Assembly: GCA_016744015.1 (NCBI GenBank)
Contig: JADGFD010000003.1
Location: 186,001 to 250,000, forward strand
Length of the DNA: 64,000 nucleotides
From: Paracoccaceae bacterium
GTDB lineage: Bacteria > Pseudomonadota > Alphaproteobacteria > Rhodobacterales > Rhodobacteraceae
Direction: 5' to 3'
Shown: in pieces, positions 17,595 to 26,366 of the stretch
How positions within the stretch are numbered: the first letter of the stretch is position 1
Layout of the letters: the number at the start of each line of letters is the position of its first letter
The notes under the pieces: generated by a model
Seen by the model: only the letters and a program-made list of their open reading frames with translations
What the model was told of the DNA's origin: nothing
Databases searched by the model: none
Translations under genes and position numbers: made by a program

Positions 17595-20500
17595 TAAAGC
17601 GAACTCGGGCAGCGGAAATTTGTGAGCGCGCTCAGCTGGAACGGATTATAAGCCGCCCCCGCCCTGAGCTGGAAGCTCACAATCCGGCCGCCAATGTTGA
17701 AGATCACTCGCGAGCGATCCGCCACTTGGGTGCGCCGCACTTCGGCAGCATTTAGCATCCTAAACAGCGCCCAAGGGCCGTCAAAAGCCATCGAGTTTTC
17801 CGCGTTGCGCCGCTTTGGTTCCAGCACAACTTGCGTAGCGCCGCCATCGGCGGGCCATTGCATCGGCACATCCTGCGCGGGCTGGTTTTGCCGGTAATCA
17901 AGGATTTGTCCTTCAATCGCCAGCTGCACCCGCCGCGCATTCGGGTCCAAATTCAGCACTTTAATATCAAAGCTCACCACTGGCAGGCCGGGGCTCAGGA
18001 AAAACGCATCGCGAATTTCGGCAGCCCGCTGGAATTGCAGCAGCACCGAATCCGATATTCCCAGTTCCTGATTTTGCACCCGCCGCCAGCGCCACGGGGT
18101 GCTGGTGGTATCTACAAATTCCATCAGGTTGTCCTGAAAAAACTTGTCGATCAGGCCTTGGGGGGCAAACAGGCGGGCAAATTCCTGAATCGGAATATCG
18201 GCCTGCTGGTTTTTGAAAAACGGATAGCGGTTATTCACGGCGCGGTTACAGGTTGGCAGCACTTGTGCTTGCCATGAAGCATTTAAACTGGCCCGCGCGC
18301 CGCCAATGGTAGCCCCGGCACTGCCCGAAGTCACTTGCTCCACCCAGCGCTTCATCGGGTCGGGCATGCGGCCCAAAAGCAGCTGCAATTCGGTGCCTGC
18401 ACCGCCATCAAGGCTCACATTCCCGCCGCTGATCGAGAGCCGGTTCAGCTCTTGGTAAAGGCTGGTGAGCTTTTCCATAACCTCGTCCAGCGGGCTTGGC
18501 GCGCCCTCAATACCTATGGCAAACTGGTTGAGCCACTCAAAGCGCTGTTCCACGACAGTTCCCTCGGGCGGCGGGGCTTCTTGCCCCTCAGAGGTAGCGC
18601 TGCTGGCCAAAACTTGCAGCAACGCCTGCGTGCGCACCGATTGCGCGTCAAACAGCTCGCTGCCAGCAAAACCAGCCACATCTTCGACTGCGCCATCTAC
18701 ATTTACGCCCGCTTCCCGCTGCGTCAGTCGCGTTTGGTTTTCAACTGATTTCAGCAGCTTTGCCACAGGCGAATTTGGCCCTGAAAGCACGTTGAGCGTG
18801 TCTACAACCTCGCTCACAGCTCCCATCGGCTTTACGTCAATATCGCCCAGCACGCTTTCATAAGCGTCGATATAATCGGTATAGTAAAGGTCCAGCACAT
18901 CCCGCGCGATGCGCGTTAGGGCGTTCGGGTCGCTCAGGTCTTCGCCGCGCTCGCCCAGCACCCAATTTTCAGATTTCAACTGTTCCGCCACGTCCAAAGC
19001 CGCTGGCAGGAACACGTTATAGAAACCATTTTTGGTAAATATCCCCTCCACCCCTTCGCTTAAAGGCTCACCCGATGGCCGGATAATCACGCGCGATGTC
19101 AGCGGGCCGCCCTCTTCCAATATCCGCCACGCAGGCAAAGCCTTGGCTGGTGGGCTATTTATGATTGAGCTATAAATCCGCTCCGAAACCGGTGTTTCCG
19201 CCAGAAGTGTTTGAATTTGCGTCACCATCGGGCCGTGCAGCGCAATCTCTCGCATGGGCTGGTTTATCATCACGGTAAGGTGGTCCATCAGCCCATTCCG
19301 CAGCTTGGCATTGCCCTCGCCGGGGTAGGTTTGCAGCCAGTCGCCGCGCATCCACTCCACCACCAAGGTTTCATTCATCGGCCCTTGAAGGCCCAGCATC
19401 ATATAAACCTTAAGCGCTTCAAACAGGAAATCGGGGTTGTTCAGGTTGCCCTGCATTTGCCGCTCCAGCTTGAGCAGCAAGCGCGGCAGCATCATCTGGT
19501 TGAGCGCATTCCGGTAGGTCTGCGCCGCCTCATTGCCCACATATTCGCCCTGATACAGCCCGTAAGTCAGCTCGCGCGCGGGCTCAACATCACCTTGTGC
19601 GGGGTTGCCGGGGATATTGCGCAACAGGTCCAGCGGTGCCACGATTTTCGTGAGATCCACATCATCCACCGGCGAGGTGGGCACGTTTTTGGCCAGTTGG
19701 TCATAAAGCTGGGTGCGCTCGGCCGCCGTGGCGATCATCTCTTTATTGCCAACAAAGCTAAAGCCCCAGAATGTGCCAATAGCCGCCGCCGCCAGCAAGG
19801 CCGCCGTCACCGAGGTGCGCACAAACCACTTGTAGCGCCGCGCCACTTTGTCATCAGCTGAAACGAGGCCTGCCTCTTTAAAGACCACCCCGTCAAGCAA
19901 GCGCTTAAGGAAGTAGCTTTTGGCCTGCCCCGAGCCTGTGCCGATAGCCTGTCGGCCAATACCAAAGGTGCGGGCCATGCCCATCATCAGTCGGTCAATC
20001 GGGGTGCCTTCTTGGGTCCCGGAGGTAAAGTAAACTCCGCGCAAAAGCTGGCGTTCGCTGAATTTATCTTCCTGAAACACCTCGTTCAGAAACTCCTTGG
20101 CCACGCTTTGCAATGAGGCTATTTGCTGGGCAAAGCCCGAGATCAACCCGCGCCGCTGCGGGTCCATTTCCTGCTGCAAACGCTCCAGCGATAGGTTATT
20201 TACTTGGTTCAGCAAGGCCGCAAATTGCTCGTCAAAAGCCGCCATCGGCTCAGGCGCTTTTTTGCCCTTCTTGAATTTATAGGTAAAGCCCCACACCTGC
20301 TCACGGTCCTCCCGCGAGAGGTTTTCAAAGAACTCTGAAAAACCTGCAATCAGGTCGGCCTTGGTAAACAGAATATAAACTGGAAAGCGCACGCCGAGTT
20401 TCTCGCGAAGCTCCTTAAGCCGGTGGCGAATAGAATCGGCGTGCTGCTTGCGCTGCTGCCCATCCTGCATCGAAAGATCAGACAGGGAAATCGCCACAAT

Positions 20501-21157
20501 CGCGCCGTTGATCGGCTGGCGCTTGCGGAATTTGCGCAGCATCTTGAGGAACCCGCCCCAAGCTTGGCTATCGGCATCCTCGTCGCTGTCCTGCGTGGTA
20601 TAGCGGCCAGCGGTGTCAATCAGCACCGCCTCATTGGTGAACCACCAATCACAATTTCGCGTGCCGCCAACCCCCCCCAGCGCCTTCATGCCCAGCCTTT
20701 CGGCCAGTGGGAATTTAAGCCCTGAATTCACAATCGCCGTGGTTTTCCCTGCCCCGGGAGGGCCGATAATTACATACCACGGCAGCTGATAAATGCTCCG
20801 CCCGCCGAGCTTTGATTTCCGCAGGGTTTTCAGCGCGTCTTTCATCCGCACGCGCATTTCTTTCAGCTCTTCTTTAACAGCGTCATCGTCTTCGTCGTCA
20901 TCATCATCAGCGACCATCTCGTCGCCCATCTTTTTCTCGCGGCGGCGGCGTAGCAGCCAGCGGGTGATGAGCACCACAAAAATAAACACCCAGATGCCGA
21001 CAATCCACATGATTTGTGCAAACATGGTGCCAAAGGGCTGCCATTCGCCCAGCATAAGCATTGGCCCAAAAAACCAGATTGCCACAGAAAGCGCGATGCC
21101 CATGAAGAGCAGCGCAAACAAGAGCGAGGCAAGAATCTTACGTATATATCGAACCAT
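17594..21157 (-). CDS. tssM: T6SS membrane complex subunit TssM (IcmF)
   Basis: 1187 aa. Two N-terminal membrane helices (about 10-32 and 44-68) are followed by an acidic run (DDDDDEDDDA) and an NTPase domain with Walker A GPPGAGKTTAIVNSG (132-146). A third membrane helix lies at about 440-465, and the rest is periplasmic with the usual IcmF C-terminal domains. TssM forms the trans-envelope channel with TssL and normally binds the lipoprotein TssJ. No tssJ gene is seen here. It is in one operon with tssL and tagF, with spacings of 9 and 0 bases. Confidence 0.96.
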   Translation of the reverse strand: MVRYIRKILASLLFALLFMGIALSVAIWFFGPMLMLGEWQPFGTMFAQIMWIVGIWVFIFVVLITRWLLRRRREKKMGDEMVADDDDDEDDDAVKEELKEMRVRMKDALKTLRKSKLGGRSIYQLPWYVIIGPPGAGKTTAIVNSGLKFPLAERLGMKALGGVGGTRNCDWWFTNEAVLIDTAGRYTTQDSDEDADSQAWGGFLKMLRKFRKRQPINGAIVAISLSDLSMQDGQQRKQHADSIRHRLKELREKLGVRFPVYILFTKADLIAGFSEFFENLSREDREQVWGFTYKFKKGKKAPEPMAAFDEQFAALLNQVNNLSLERLQQEMDPQRRGLISGFAQQIASLQSVAKEFLNEVFQEDKFSERQLLRGVYFTSGTQEGTPIDRLMMGMARTFGIGRQAIGTGSGQAKSYFLKRLLDGVVFKEAGLVSADDKVARRYKWFVRTSVTAALLAAAAIGTFWGFSFVGNKEMIATAAERTQLYDQLAKNVPTSPVDDVDLTKIVAPLDLLRNIPGNPAQGDVEPARELTYGLYQGEYVGNEAAQTYRNALNQMMLPRLLLKLERQMQGNLNNPDFLFEALKVYMMLGLQGPMNETLVVEWMRGDWLQTYPGEGNAKLRNGLMDHLTVMINQPMREIALHGPMVTQIQTLLAETPVSERIYSSIINSPPAKALPAWRILEEGGPLTSRVIIRPSGEPLSEGVEGIFTKNGFYNVFLPAALDVAEQLKSENWVLGERGEDLSDPNALTRIARDVLDLYYTDYIDAYESVLGDIDVKPMGAVSEVVDTLNVLSGPNSPVAKLLKSVENQTRLTQREAGVNVDGAVEDVAGFAGSELFDAQSVRTQALLQVLASSATSEGQEAPPPEGTVVEQRFEWLNQFAIGIEGAPSPLDEVMEKLTSLYQELNRLSISGGNVSLDGGAGTELQLLLGRMPDPMKRWVEQVTSGSAGATIGGARASLNASWQAQVLPTCNRAVNNRYPFFKNQQADIPIQEFARLFAPQGLIDKFFQDNLMEFVDTTSTPWRWRRVQNQELGISDSVLLQFQRAAEIRDAFFLSPGLPVVSFDIKVLNLDPNARRVQLAIEGQILDYRQNQPAQDVPMQWPADGGATQVVLEPKRRNAENSMAFDGPWALFRMLNAAEVRRTQVADRSRVIFNIGGRIVSFQLRAGAAYNPFQLSALTNFRCPSSL

Positions 21158-21166
21158 GTCTCTGCC

Positions 21167-22630
21167 CTACTTCACCAAAATCACTTCAACGCGGCGACTT
21201 AGCCGTTTATCTTCAGTGCCGTTTTCATTCAATATCAGCTCACGATCGGCACGGCCTTCAGCCGTGACCCGATCAGGGTCTTCAAGCGCCCCTACAATCA
21301 CCGCCATCACGGCTTCTGCCCGCCTAAGCGATAAAACCTGATTGTTCGGAAAGCGTGCGTTTGAAATCGGGTCGCTATCAGAATGACCCGCAATCAAGAT
21401 AGACCCAGGTTGGCCATCAAACGCAGCCGCAACTTTCATGATGCGCTCGACATACCCAGCTTGAATAACATCTCGCCCTGGGCCAAACATCTCAGCCCCA
21501 GCAATGCGGATCACCAATGTATTACCTTGCTCAAATACTGTGACGACTTCTTCCTCAATTTCGGCTTTTAAAAAGCCTGTCACTACATCCAGCCGTTCCT
21601 CAACCTCCGGCGCGGGCGGCGGTGGTGGGGGGGGCGGCGCGCGGCGCGTTAGCTCTATCGGCTCAGGGGTGCCAAGGGTGGCGAGCGTGCCTTGCAGCCG
21701 CTCGGTTTCCCCTGTCAGCGCATAAGAAAGCCCGACAAATGTACCCGTTAACACCACCACCAAAATGCCGGTAATAATCCAAAGCGGCTTCCAGATGTTC
21801 AGCGCTTTATGCGCCAGCTTAATGCCCTTCCAGAAAGGCGAAAGCGCGTGCTCTTGGTCCCCCCGTTGGGCCCGAATAAGGCGCGCCAGCCCTTCACGGA
21901 TACGCATATGCTTGTCAGTACCCTGGTTTTCCACCCGCAGGCGACCTTCAAACCCAAGGCTCAGACACACATAAATAAACTCAAGTGTTTCCAAGCTATT
22001 GGCCGGGTCTTGCTCCATGCGCGCCAGCAAATCAAAAAAGCGGTCGCCACCGTGGGTTTCTTTATGAAAAGTGCCAACCATGCTTTGAGTTGTCCAGACA
22101 GAGCGGCCACCCCACGGGGTGTTCAACACCACGTCATCAACCGTGGCACACAGCAAATAGCGCGCAATATTCACTTGCTGGGCGGGCACACCCGCATGCA
22201 AACACCGCTGTTCAAACGCCTGAATTTCCTTGACCACCGAGTTCCGAAGGGCGGCGGGGTCATTATGCTGGGCGCGATTTCTGATCCGGCCAATAAGTGC
22301 AAAAATTTGGCTGGCGGCAGCGTTTAGCGTATTCATACCTGTGAGGGCAAAGCTCGCCTCGGCGGCGCGCGCGGGCTGCTGCGGCATTTGTGGCTGGACG
22401 GGTTGCGCTGGGGGTTGTTGCTGCCCAAAACCCTGTTGCGGCTGGCCAAAGCCCTGCTGTGGTTGCCCAAACCCTTGCTGCGGTGGCGGCTGTTGCCCAA
22501 AGCCGCCTTGCTGGGGCGGCGGCGCATAGGCGGGCTGCTGCGGGGCGGGCGCGCGGCCCCCTGGGCGCAGGTTTACAATCGTTTTTTCCGTGTCATTTGG
22601 CTCGGCAAACGGATCATCATCATTGCTCAT
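21167..22630 (-). CDS. tssL: T6SS protein TssL (DotU) with C-terminal OmpA domain
   Basis: 487 aa. The N-terminus (about 25-85) is a Pro/Gln-rich repeat of PQQGFGQ-type units. The DotU cytoplasmic domain follows, then one membrane helix (LWIITGILVVVLTGTFVG, about 285-305), a proline hinge (APPPPPPPPAPE) and a periplasmic OmpA-type peptidoglycan-binding domain (IAGHSDSDPISN, LSLRRAEAVM, ADRELI, RLSRRVEVIL). This evolved form of TssL can anchor the complex to the cell wall itself, which may explain why no separate anchor or TssJ gene is seen. It sits directly between tssK and tssM. Confidence 0.95.
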   Translation of the reverse strand: MSNDDDPFAEPNDTEKTIVNLRPGGRAPAPQQPAYAPPPQQGGFGQQPPPQQGFGQPQQGFGQPQQGFGQQQPPAQPVQPQMPQQPARAAEASFALTGMNTLNAAASQIFALIGRIRNRAQHNDPAALRNSVVKEIQAFEQRCLHAGVPAQQVNIARYLLCATVDDVVLNTPWGGRSVWTTQSMVGTFHKETHGGDRFFDLLARMEQDPANSLETLEFIYVCLSLGFEGRLRVENQGTDKHMRIREGLARLIRAQRGDQEHALSPFWKGIKLAHKALNIWKPLWIITGILVVVLTGTFVGLSYALTGETERLQGTLATLGTPEPIELTRRAPPPPPPPPAPEVEERLDVVTGFLKAEIEEEVVTVFEQGNTLVIRIAGAEMFGPGRDVIQAGYVERIMKVAAAFDGQPGSILIAGHSDSDPISNARFPNNQVLSLRRAEAVMAVIVGALEDPDRVTAEGRADRELILNENGTEDKRLSRRVEVILVK

Positions 22631-22642
22631 GCATCTTCTCCC

Positions 22643-23998
22643 TTAGCCATTGCGGATCGCCCAGAGTTCCATATGCAGCCCCGGCAAATCTCCGGCCACA
22701 TGCACAGCCAACCCGCCCGAGCTTTGCAGTTGCTTCCAGAGGTCCCCATTCCGATCAAGCTCAAAATAGGTCACGCCCGCATGAAACGGAATTTGCCGCG
22801 GGGCCACCGGCATGGGCCGCATACCAATGCCCGGCAGGGCCGAATTCACCAGCTGGCGAATACCTTCAACCGGCCCAAGCTTGGCTTGCGTCGGAAAGTG
22901 CTTGCGGATGGTTTCGGGTGGCACATCGGCCTTGGCCGCCATAATAAAGCTTGCACCTTGCAGCAGGCGCTTGTCGGCGATCATGCCAACAGAAATGCCA
23001 TATTTCCGCGCTTCCAGCGGAATTTGAATAGCATTTTGCTCCAACACAGCCGACAGATATTGCCGTAAAGCCCGCATCACATCCACAAAGGTGGCCGTGA
23101 GGTTTTCATGCTGATAAAGCGGAAAGCTCGGTGGCTTTTTGGTGCTATCCATATAGGTGGAAAGCTCGCCCGCCAGCCCGATCAGGAATTGATAAACATT
23201 TGCTGGATGGGCGTTTTGCAAAGCCGACAAATGCCGCGTCATCGGCAGATAGCGGTTCACACAGATCAACAGCAAAAAATCAGTGATTTCAGCCGCAGCC
23301 TTGGCAGGGCCGCTTTCCACCAAGCGCCCCGAAAGCGCGTCGGAGCGGTGCCCCAGCAGCCCCTCAACCTCCCGCACAAAATCGGCAAGCGTGGTCGAGG
23401 CGCGAATATCAAGGCAGGTCGGAATAAAGGCGCGGTCCAGCACCACTTCTTTGTCGGATTTCACCTCAATAATCCGCGCAATCGGAATCGCCAGCCGGTC
23501 AGACATATCGTCCATTTCCAGCGCAAATTCCATTCGCAACTTGGCCACAGCCATGGTTGTCGGCGTTTTTTGGTTGCCCACCGCATTGGTGATCTCAATT
23601 TCGCTCGGTGCATAGCGCGCGGCGGATTTCTCTGCGCCTGACATATCCACCTCTGTCGCTCCATGGCGACGGGTCGGGATGGTGAGGTAAACCACGGTAT
23701 TTTTGATATTCTCCGGCACATCCAAGCTTGGCGGATGCCCCTCGGCAGCGGGGACACGAAAAAGCGCGCCATCGGGCGTAAGCCCGCTCACAGATTTCAC
23801 CGCAAATTTACCCAAGCGCAGCAGCTCTTCATCAATCGTTAACTCGCTCACACCCCATGCATGTGGGGTCAGGCTGCCAGCCAGCCCGCCCACGAGAGAC
23901 TCCACATATCGGTCATTTTGCTGAAAGTGTTGCGGCTGCAAAAACAGCCCTTCACTCCACACAACTTTACTATCCCAAGCCACGTTTACGTCTCCCAA
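22643..23998 (-). CDS. tssK: T6SS baseplate subunit TssK
   Basis: A 451-aa protein with typical TssK features: the N-terminal KVVWSEGLFLQPQHFQQNDRY stretch (residues 10-30), LRLGKFAVKS and the C-terminal domain ending FELDRNGDLWKQLQ and LELWAIRN-like text. TssK trimers connect the baseplate to the TssL/TssM membrane complex. Spacing to tssL is 12 bases and to tagH 20 bases, all on one strand. Confidence 0.95.
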   Translation of the reverse strand: MGDVNVAWDSKVVWSEGLFLQPQHFQQNDRYVESLVGGLAGSLTPHAWGVSELTIDEELLRLGKFAVKSVSGLTPDGALFRVPAAEGHPPSLDVPENIKNTVVYLTIPTRRHGATEVDMSGAEKSAARYAPSEIEITNAVGNQKTPTTMAVAKLRMEFALEMDDMSDRLAIPIARIIEVKSDKEVVLDRAFIPTCLDIRASTTLADFVREVEGLLGHRSDALSGRLVESGPAKAAAEITDFLLLICVNRYLPMTRHLSALQNAHPANVYQFLIGLAGELSTYMDSTKKPPSFPLYQHENLTATFVDVMRALRQYLSAVLEQNAIQIPLEARKYGISVGMIADKRLLQGASFIMAAKADVPPETIRKHFPTQAKLGPVEGIRQLVNSALPGIGMRPMPVAPRQIPFHAGVTYFELDRNGDLWKQLQSSGGLAVHVAGDLPGLHMELWAIRNG

Positions 23999-24018
23999 AT
24001 GGCGGCTGCCCGCCTATC

Positions 24019-25386
24019 TTAGCGCAGTTTGCGCAATTGTTCTTCATAAGCTTTAGCAAATGCTTTGCCAAAAAGCGCCTGAAAATCGTCTTCGGCCTCC
24101 GAAGCAATTTCGCTATACATTTTCTCAAACACATCCCAGCGCTTGGCTTTGCCGCCACCAAACAGGCCCTTCTTGGCCTCGATCTTCTGCGAAAGCGCAG
24201 CAGGGTCAAAGCGCTCCAGCAATTTTTTTATTGCCGCTTGCATCCCTGTCATCATCGCAACTTCATGCGCCTTAATATCGTTCACAGCCTCGGTTGCGGC
24301 CTTTTCAGCTTCCAGATATCCCGGCATATTGGGCTTCACCATCGCCTCCACGGCTTGGTCCGCGCCCACTGAAAACTTGATAGGGTTATTGCCATCAGGG
24401 GAGATCATGGTTTGCCCAAGGCGAAACTCTGATTTGATCGAGGCGCGGGTCATCAAGACATCGCGCAAGCCCTCAACCATCACCCGATAAGCCGCACCCG
24501 TGCGTTCCATCGCGGCCAAAAGCTCCGCATCGTCCAGATCCTCGCCTGCTTTGGCCGCGCCCAAAAAGGCCCGCGCGGCATCGCCCGAAACGGGCGCGCT
24601 AGCAATGGGTGGCGGGGCCGTTGGCGCTTGCGGGGCTGGTCTGGCGTCATGGGGTTGCGGCGCGGGAGTAGCTACAGATTCGCTCAAATCCCAATCATCA
24701 GGAATAAGTGCACCGGCGCCAGCTTCCGAGGGCGGGGCGGCAAAATAATCCTGCACAGACGCCCCATGGTCAGGGGCGCTGGTCTCCACGCCATCAAACG
24801 GGTCTCCGCCCGGCCCAAAAATATCTTCATCTTCGGGGATCAGCGGGGCTGGCTCGGGTGGCGGGGCAGATAGACCGCTGGCATCGGGGCCAACGGCGGG
24901 GCCATCGCCCAGAAGCGCAGCAATTGCGTCACCTGTGGCGGCGCCCGCGTCATCCAACCCGCCGACAAAGCCCGCTGGCTCCTCGCCCTCAGGCGGCAGC
25001 GGGGCCAACAGGTCATCCATGCCCGGTGCGGCAAGGTTGGCATAAGGGTCCACGGCTGGCGCGCCCAATCCGGCATTGATTTCAACCCGAAATTCAAAGC
25101 CGCCAATGGCAATGGTATCCCCGTGGTTCAGCGGCGAGGGCGTGGGGCCAAGCGGCTGGGGCATGTAATTCAGAAAAGTGCCATTGGTGGAAATATCCAT
25201 CACCACATAGTCATTCCCGCGCTCTTCAATAATGCAGTGGCGCGACGAAATCGTGCGGTCAGGGTCTGGCAAAACCACGTCATTGCCATCGGCCCGCCCC
25301 AGCGAAACCGCGCCGTTGACCAGCGGCACCGTGGTCATACCATTGGGCATCATACCCGAGCCCTGAATATGAAGCGTTAAACCCAT
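24019..25386 (-). CDS. tagH: FHA-domain T6SS regulator TagH (Fha)
   Basis: About 455 aa from ATG 25386. The N-terminal FHA domain (about 20-100) shows GRADGNDVVLPDPDRTISSRHC and STNGTFLN, the phosphothreonine-binding signature. A long acidic, proline- and alanine-rich linker follows (about 110-270), and then the conserved TagH C-terminal domain. The linker contains MDDLLAPLP and AIAALLGDG, which resemble the D-x-L-L-A motif repeated in the giant sheath-like protein at 28799. It probably scaffolds assembly in response to phosphorylation. The 3' neighbour tssK and the 5' neighbour PAAR are 20 and 8 bases away. Confidence 0.92.
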   Translation of the reverse strand: MGLTLHIQGSGMMPNGMTTVPLVNGAVSLGRADGNDVVLPDPDRTISSRHCIIEERGNDYVVMDISTNGTFLNYMPQPLGPTPSPLNHGDTIAIGGFEFRVEINAGLGAPAVDPYANLAAPGMDDLLAPLPPEGEEPAGFVGGLDDAGAATGDAIAALLGDGPAVGPDASGLSAPPPEPAPLIPEDEDIFGPGGDPFDGVETSAPDHGASVQDYFAAPPSEAGAGALIPDDWDLSESVATPAPQPHDARPAPQAPTAPPPIASAPVSGDAARAFLGAAKAGEDLDDAELLAAMERTGAAYRVMVEGLRDVLMTRASIKSEFRLGQTMISPDGNNPIKFSVGADQAVEAMVKPNMPGYLEAEKAATEAVNDIKAHEVAMMTGMQAAIKKLLERFDPAALSQKIEAKKGLFGGGKAKRWDVFEKMYSEIASEAEDDFQALFGKAFAKAYEEQLRKLR

Positions 25387-25394
25387 TGCCTGCG

Positions 25395-25697
25395 TTAACC
25401 CCCGATCAACACTTGCGGAAAGCCAGCTGTAATCGCGCCACCATGGGAGCAGGAATCTCCCAGCCGTGCGGCGGGCATGCTGCAAATCATCACCGTGCTA
25501 GAGCCTTTTGCAACAGCATCCGGCGGGCCTACACAGGTGGCCATATTTCCGACGGTGGCGGCTGGCTGCATACCGATCAGCACAGTTGGCTTGCCCGGTG
25601 GCAAAAGCGGCCCCCCCACATGCGGGATGGGCGGCGTGCCCGGTGTAACCATCGGGCAGGCGTGCATATCACCAACTCTTGCTGCGGGTTGTCCCAT
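25395..25697 (-). CDS. PAAR-domain spike-tip protein
   Basis: A 100-aa single-domain PAAR protein. The repeated motifs PAARVGD, PAATVGN and PAARLGD mark the three-fold beta-stranded cone, and His/Cys residues (GDMHACPM, DSCSHGG) can bind the zinc that stabilises the tip. It should cap the VgrG trimer and can carry effectors. It has no extra toxin domain. It lies two genes downstream of vgrG, separated by a DUF6931-like gene that could be an adaptor. Confidence 0.94.
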   Translation of the reverse strand: MGQPAARVGDMHACPMVTPGTPPIPHVGGPLLPPGKPTVLIGMQPAATVGNMATCVGPPDAVAKGSSTVMICSMPAARLGDSCSHGGAITAGFPQVLIGG

Positions 25698-25746
25698 TTT
25701 AGCCTCCTATTTGCCCGTTGCGAACAAAACTGTCGAATTTTGCATA

Positions 25747-26355
25747 TTATCCAACACCTTCATCTATTTTGCCACTGGTTTCTTCACCCATCTGCCCATT
25801 ACCGCCTTTGGCAATATCCAGCCCGCGACCAAGCAGCAATTGGCCCTGCTGGCTAATCTCTTCCGGAAATTCAGGCGCATAGAAGGAATAAAGCTGTGCT
25901 GTAAAAACAAGCAGGCCAGGCATGAAGGGTGGGCCAGCTGGTGGCACCTCATCATCCGGCAAAGGCACATTAAAACCGGCCTCGCACATAAGCTGGTCAG
26001 ATGTTTCAGCATCCAATGCAAAAGGCTCCAGCGCTTTTTTGGACTCCTGCCCCGGCTTAAACACCCAAGCCTCTGCCGCTATCAGCGCCTTGGTTTTTTC
26101 ATCCGGTTGCAGCATATCGCGTGCGGCAAGGCAGCCCCACCAAACACCCTCTCGCGGCGGCAGCGCAAGTGCCAGAATTTTCAGCGCATCCATCATCAGG
26201 TTTTGCGCTACCAATTCCTCGATCAGCTTGACCACCGGATCATCCGGTTTGGTCTCCGGTCGGAACGGAAACTTGACTTTCCCCAAGCGCACAACTTCGC
26301 CAGCGGATCGTTTTTCTATTTTTACAAGGCCAGAAAAGGCCGAATTCTTACTCAT
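25747..26355 (-). CDS. DUF6931-like T6SS-linked protein
   Basis: A 202-aa predicted soluble protein of unknown function. Residues around DALKILALALPPREGVWWG and ALIAAEAWVFKPGQESKKAL recall the DUF6931 pattern, in which a helical domain has a conserved R-E-x-V-W-W and a later A-E-x-W-V. No signal peptide or membrane helix is visible, and the C-terminus is glycine-rich. Placement between vgrG (11 bases) and PAAR (49 bases) is the usual position for an effector adaptor, chaperone or small cargo. The family assignment is from pattern memory, so it is uncertain. Confidence 0.6.
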   Translation of the reverse strand: MSKNSAFSGLVKIEKRSAGEVVRLGKVKFPFRPETKPDDPVVKLIEELVAQNLMMDALKILALALPPREGVWWGCLAARDMLQPDEKTKALIAAEAWVFKPGQESKKALEPFALDAETSDQLMCEAGFNVPLPDDEVPPAGPPFMPGLLVFTAQLYSFYAPEFPEEISQQGQLLLGRGLDIAKGGNGQMGEETSGKIDEGVG

Positions 26356-26366
26356 ATCCGCCCCCT

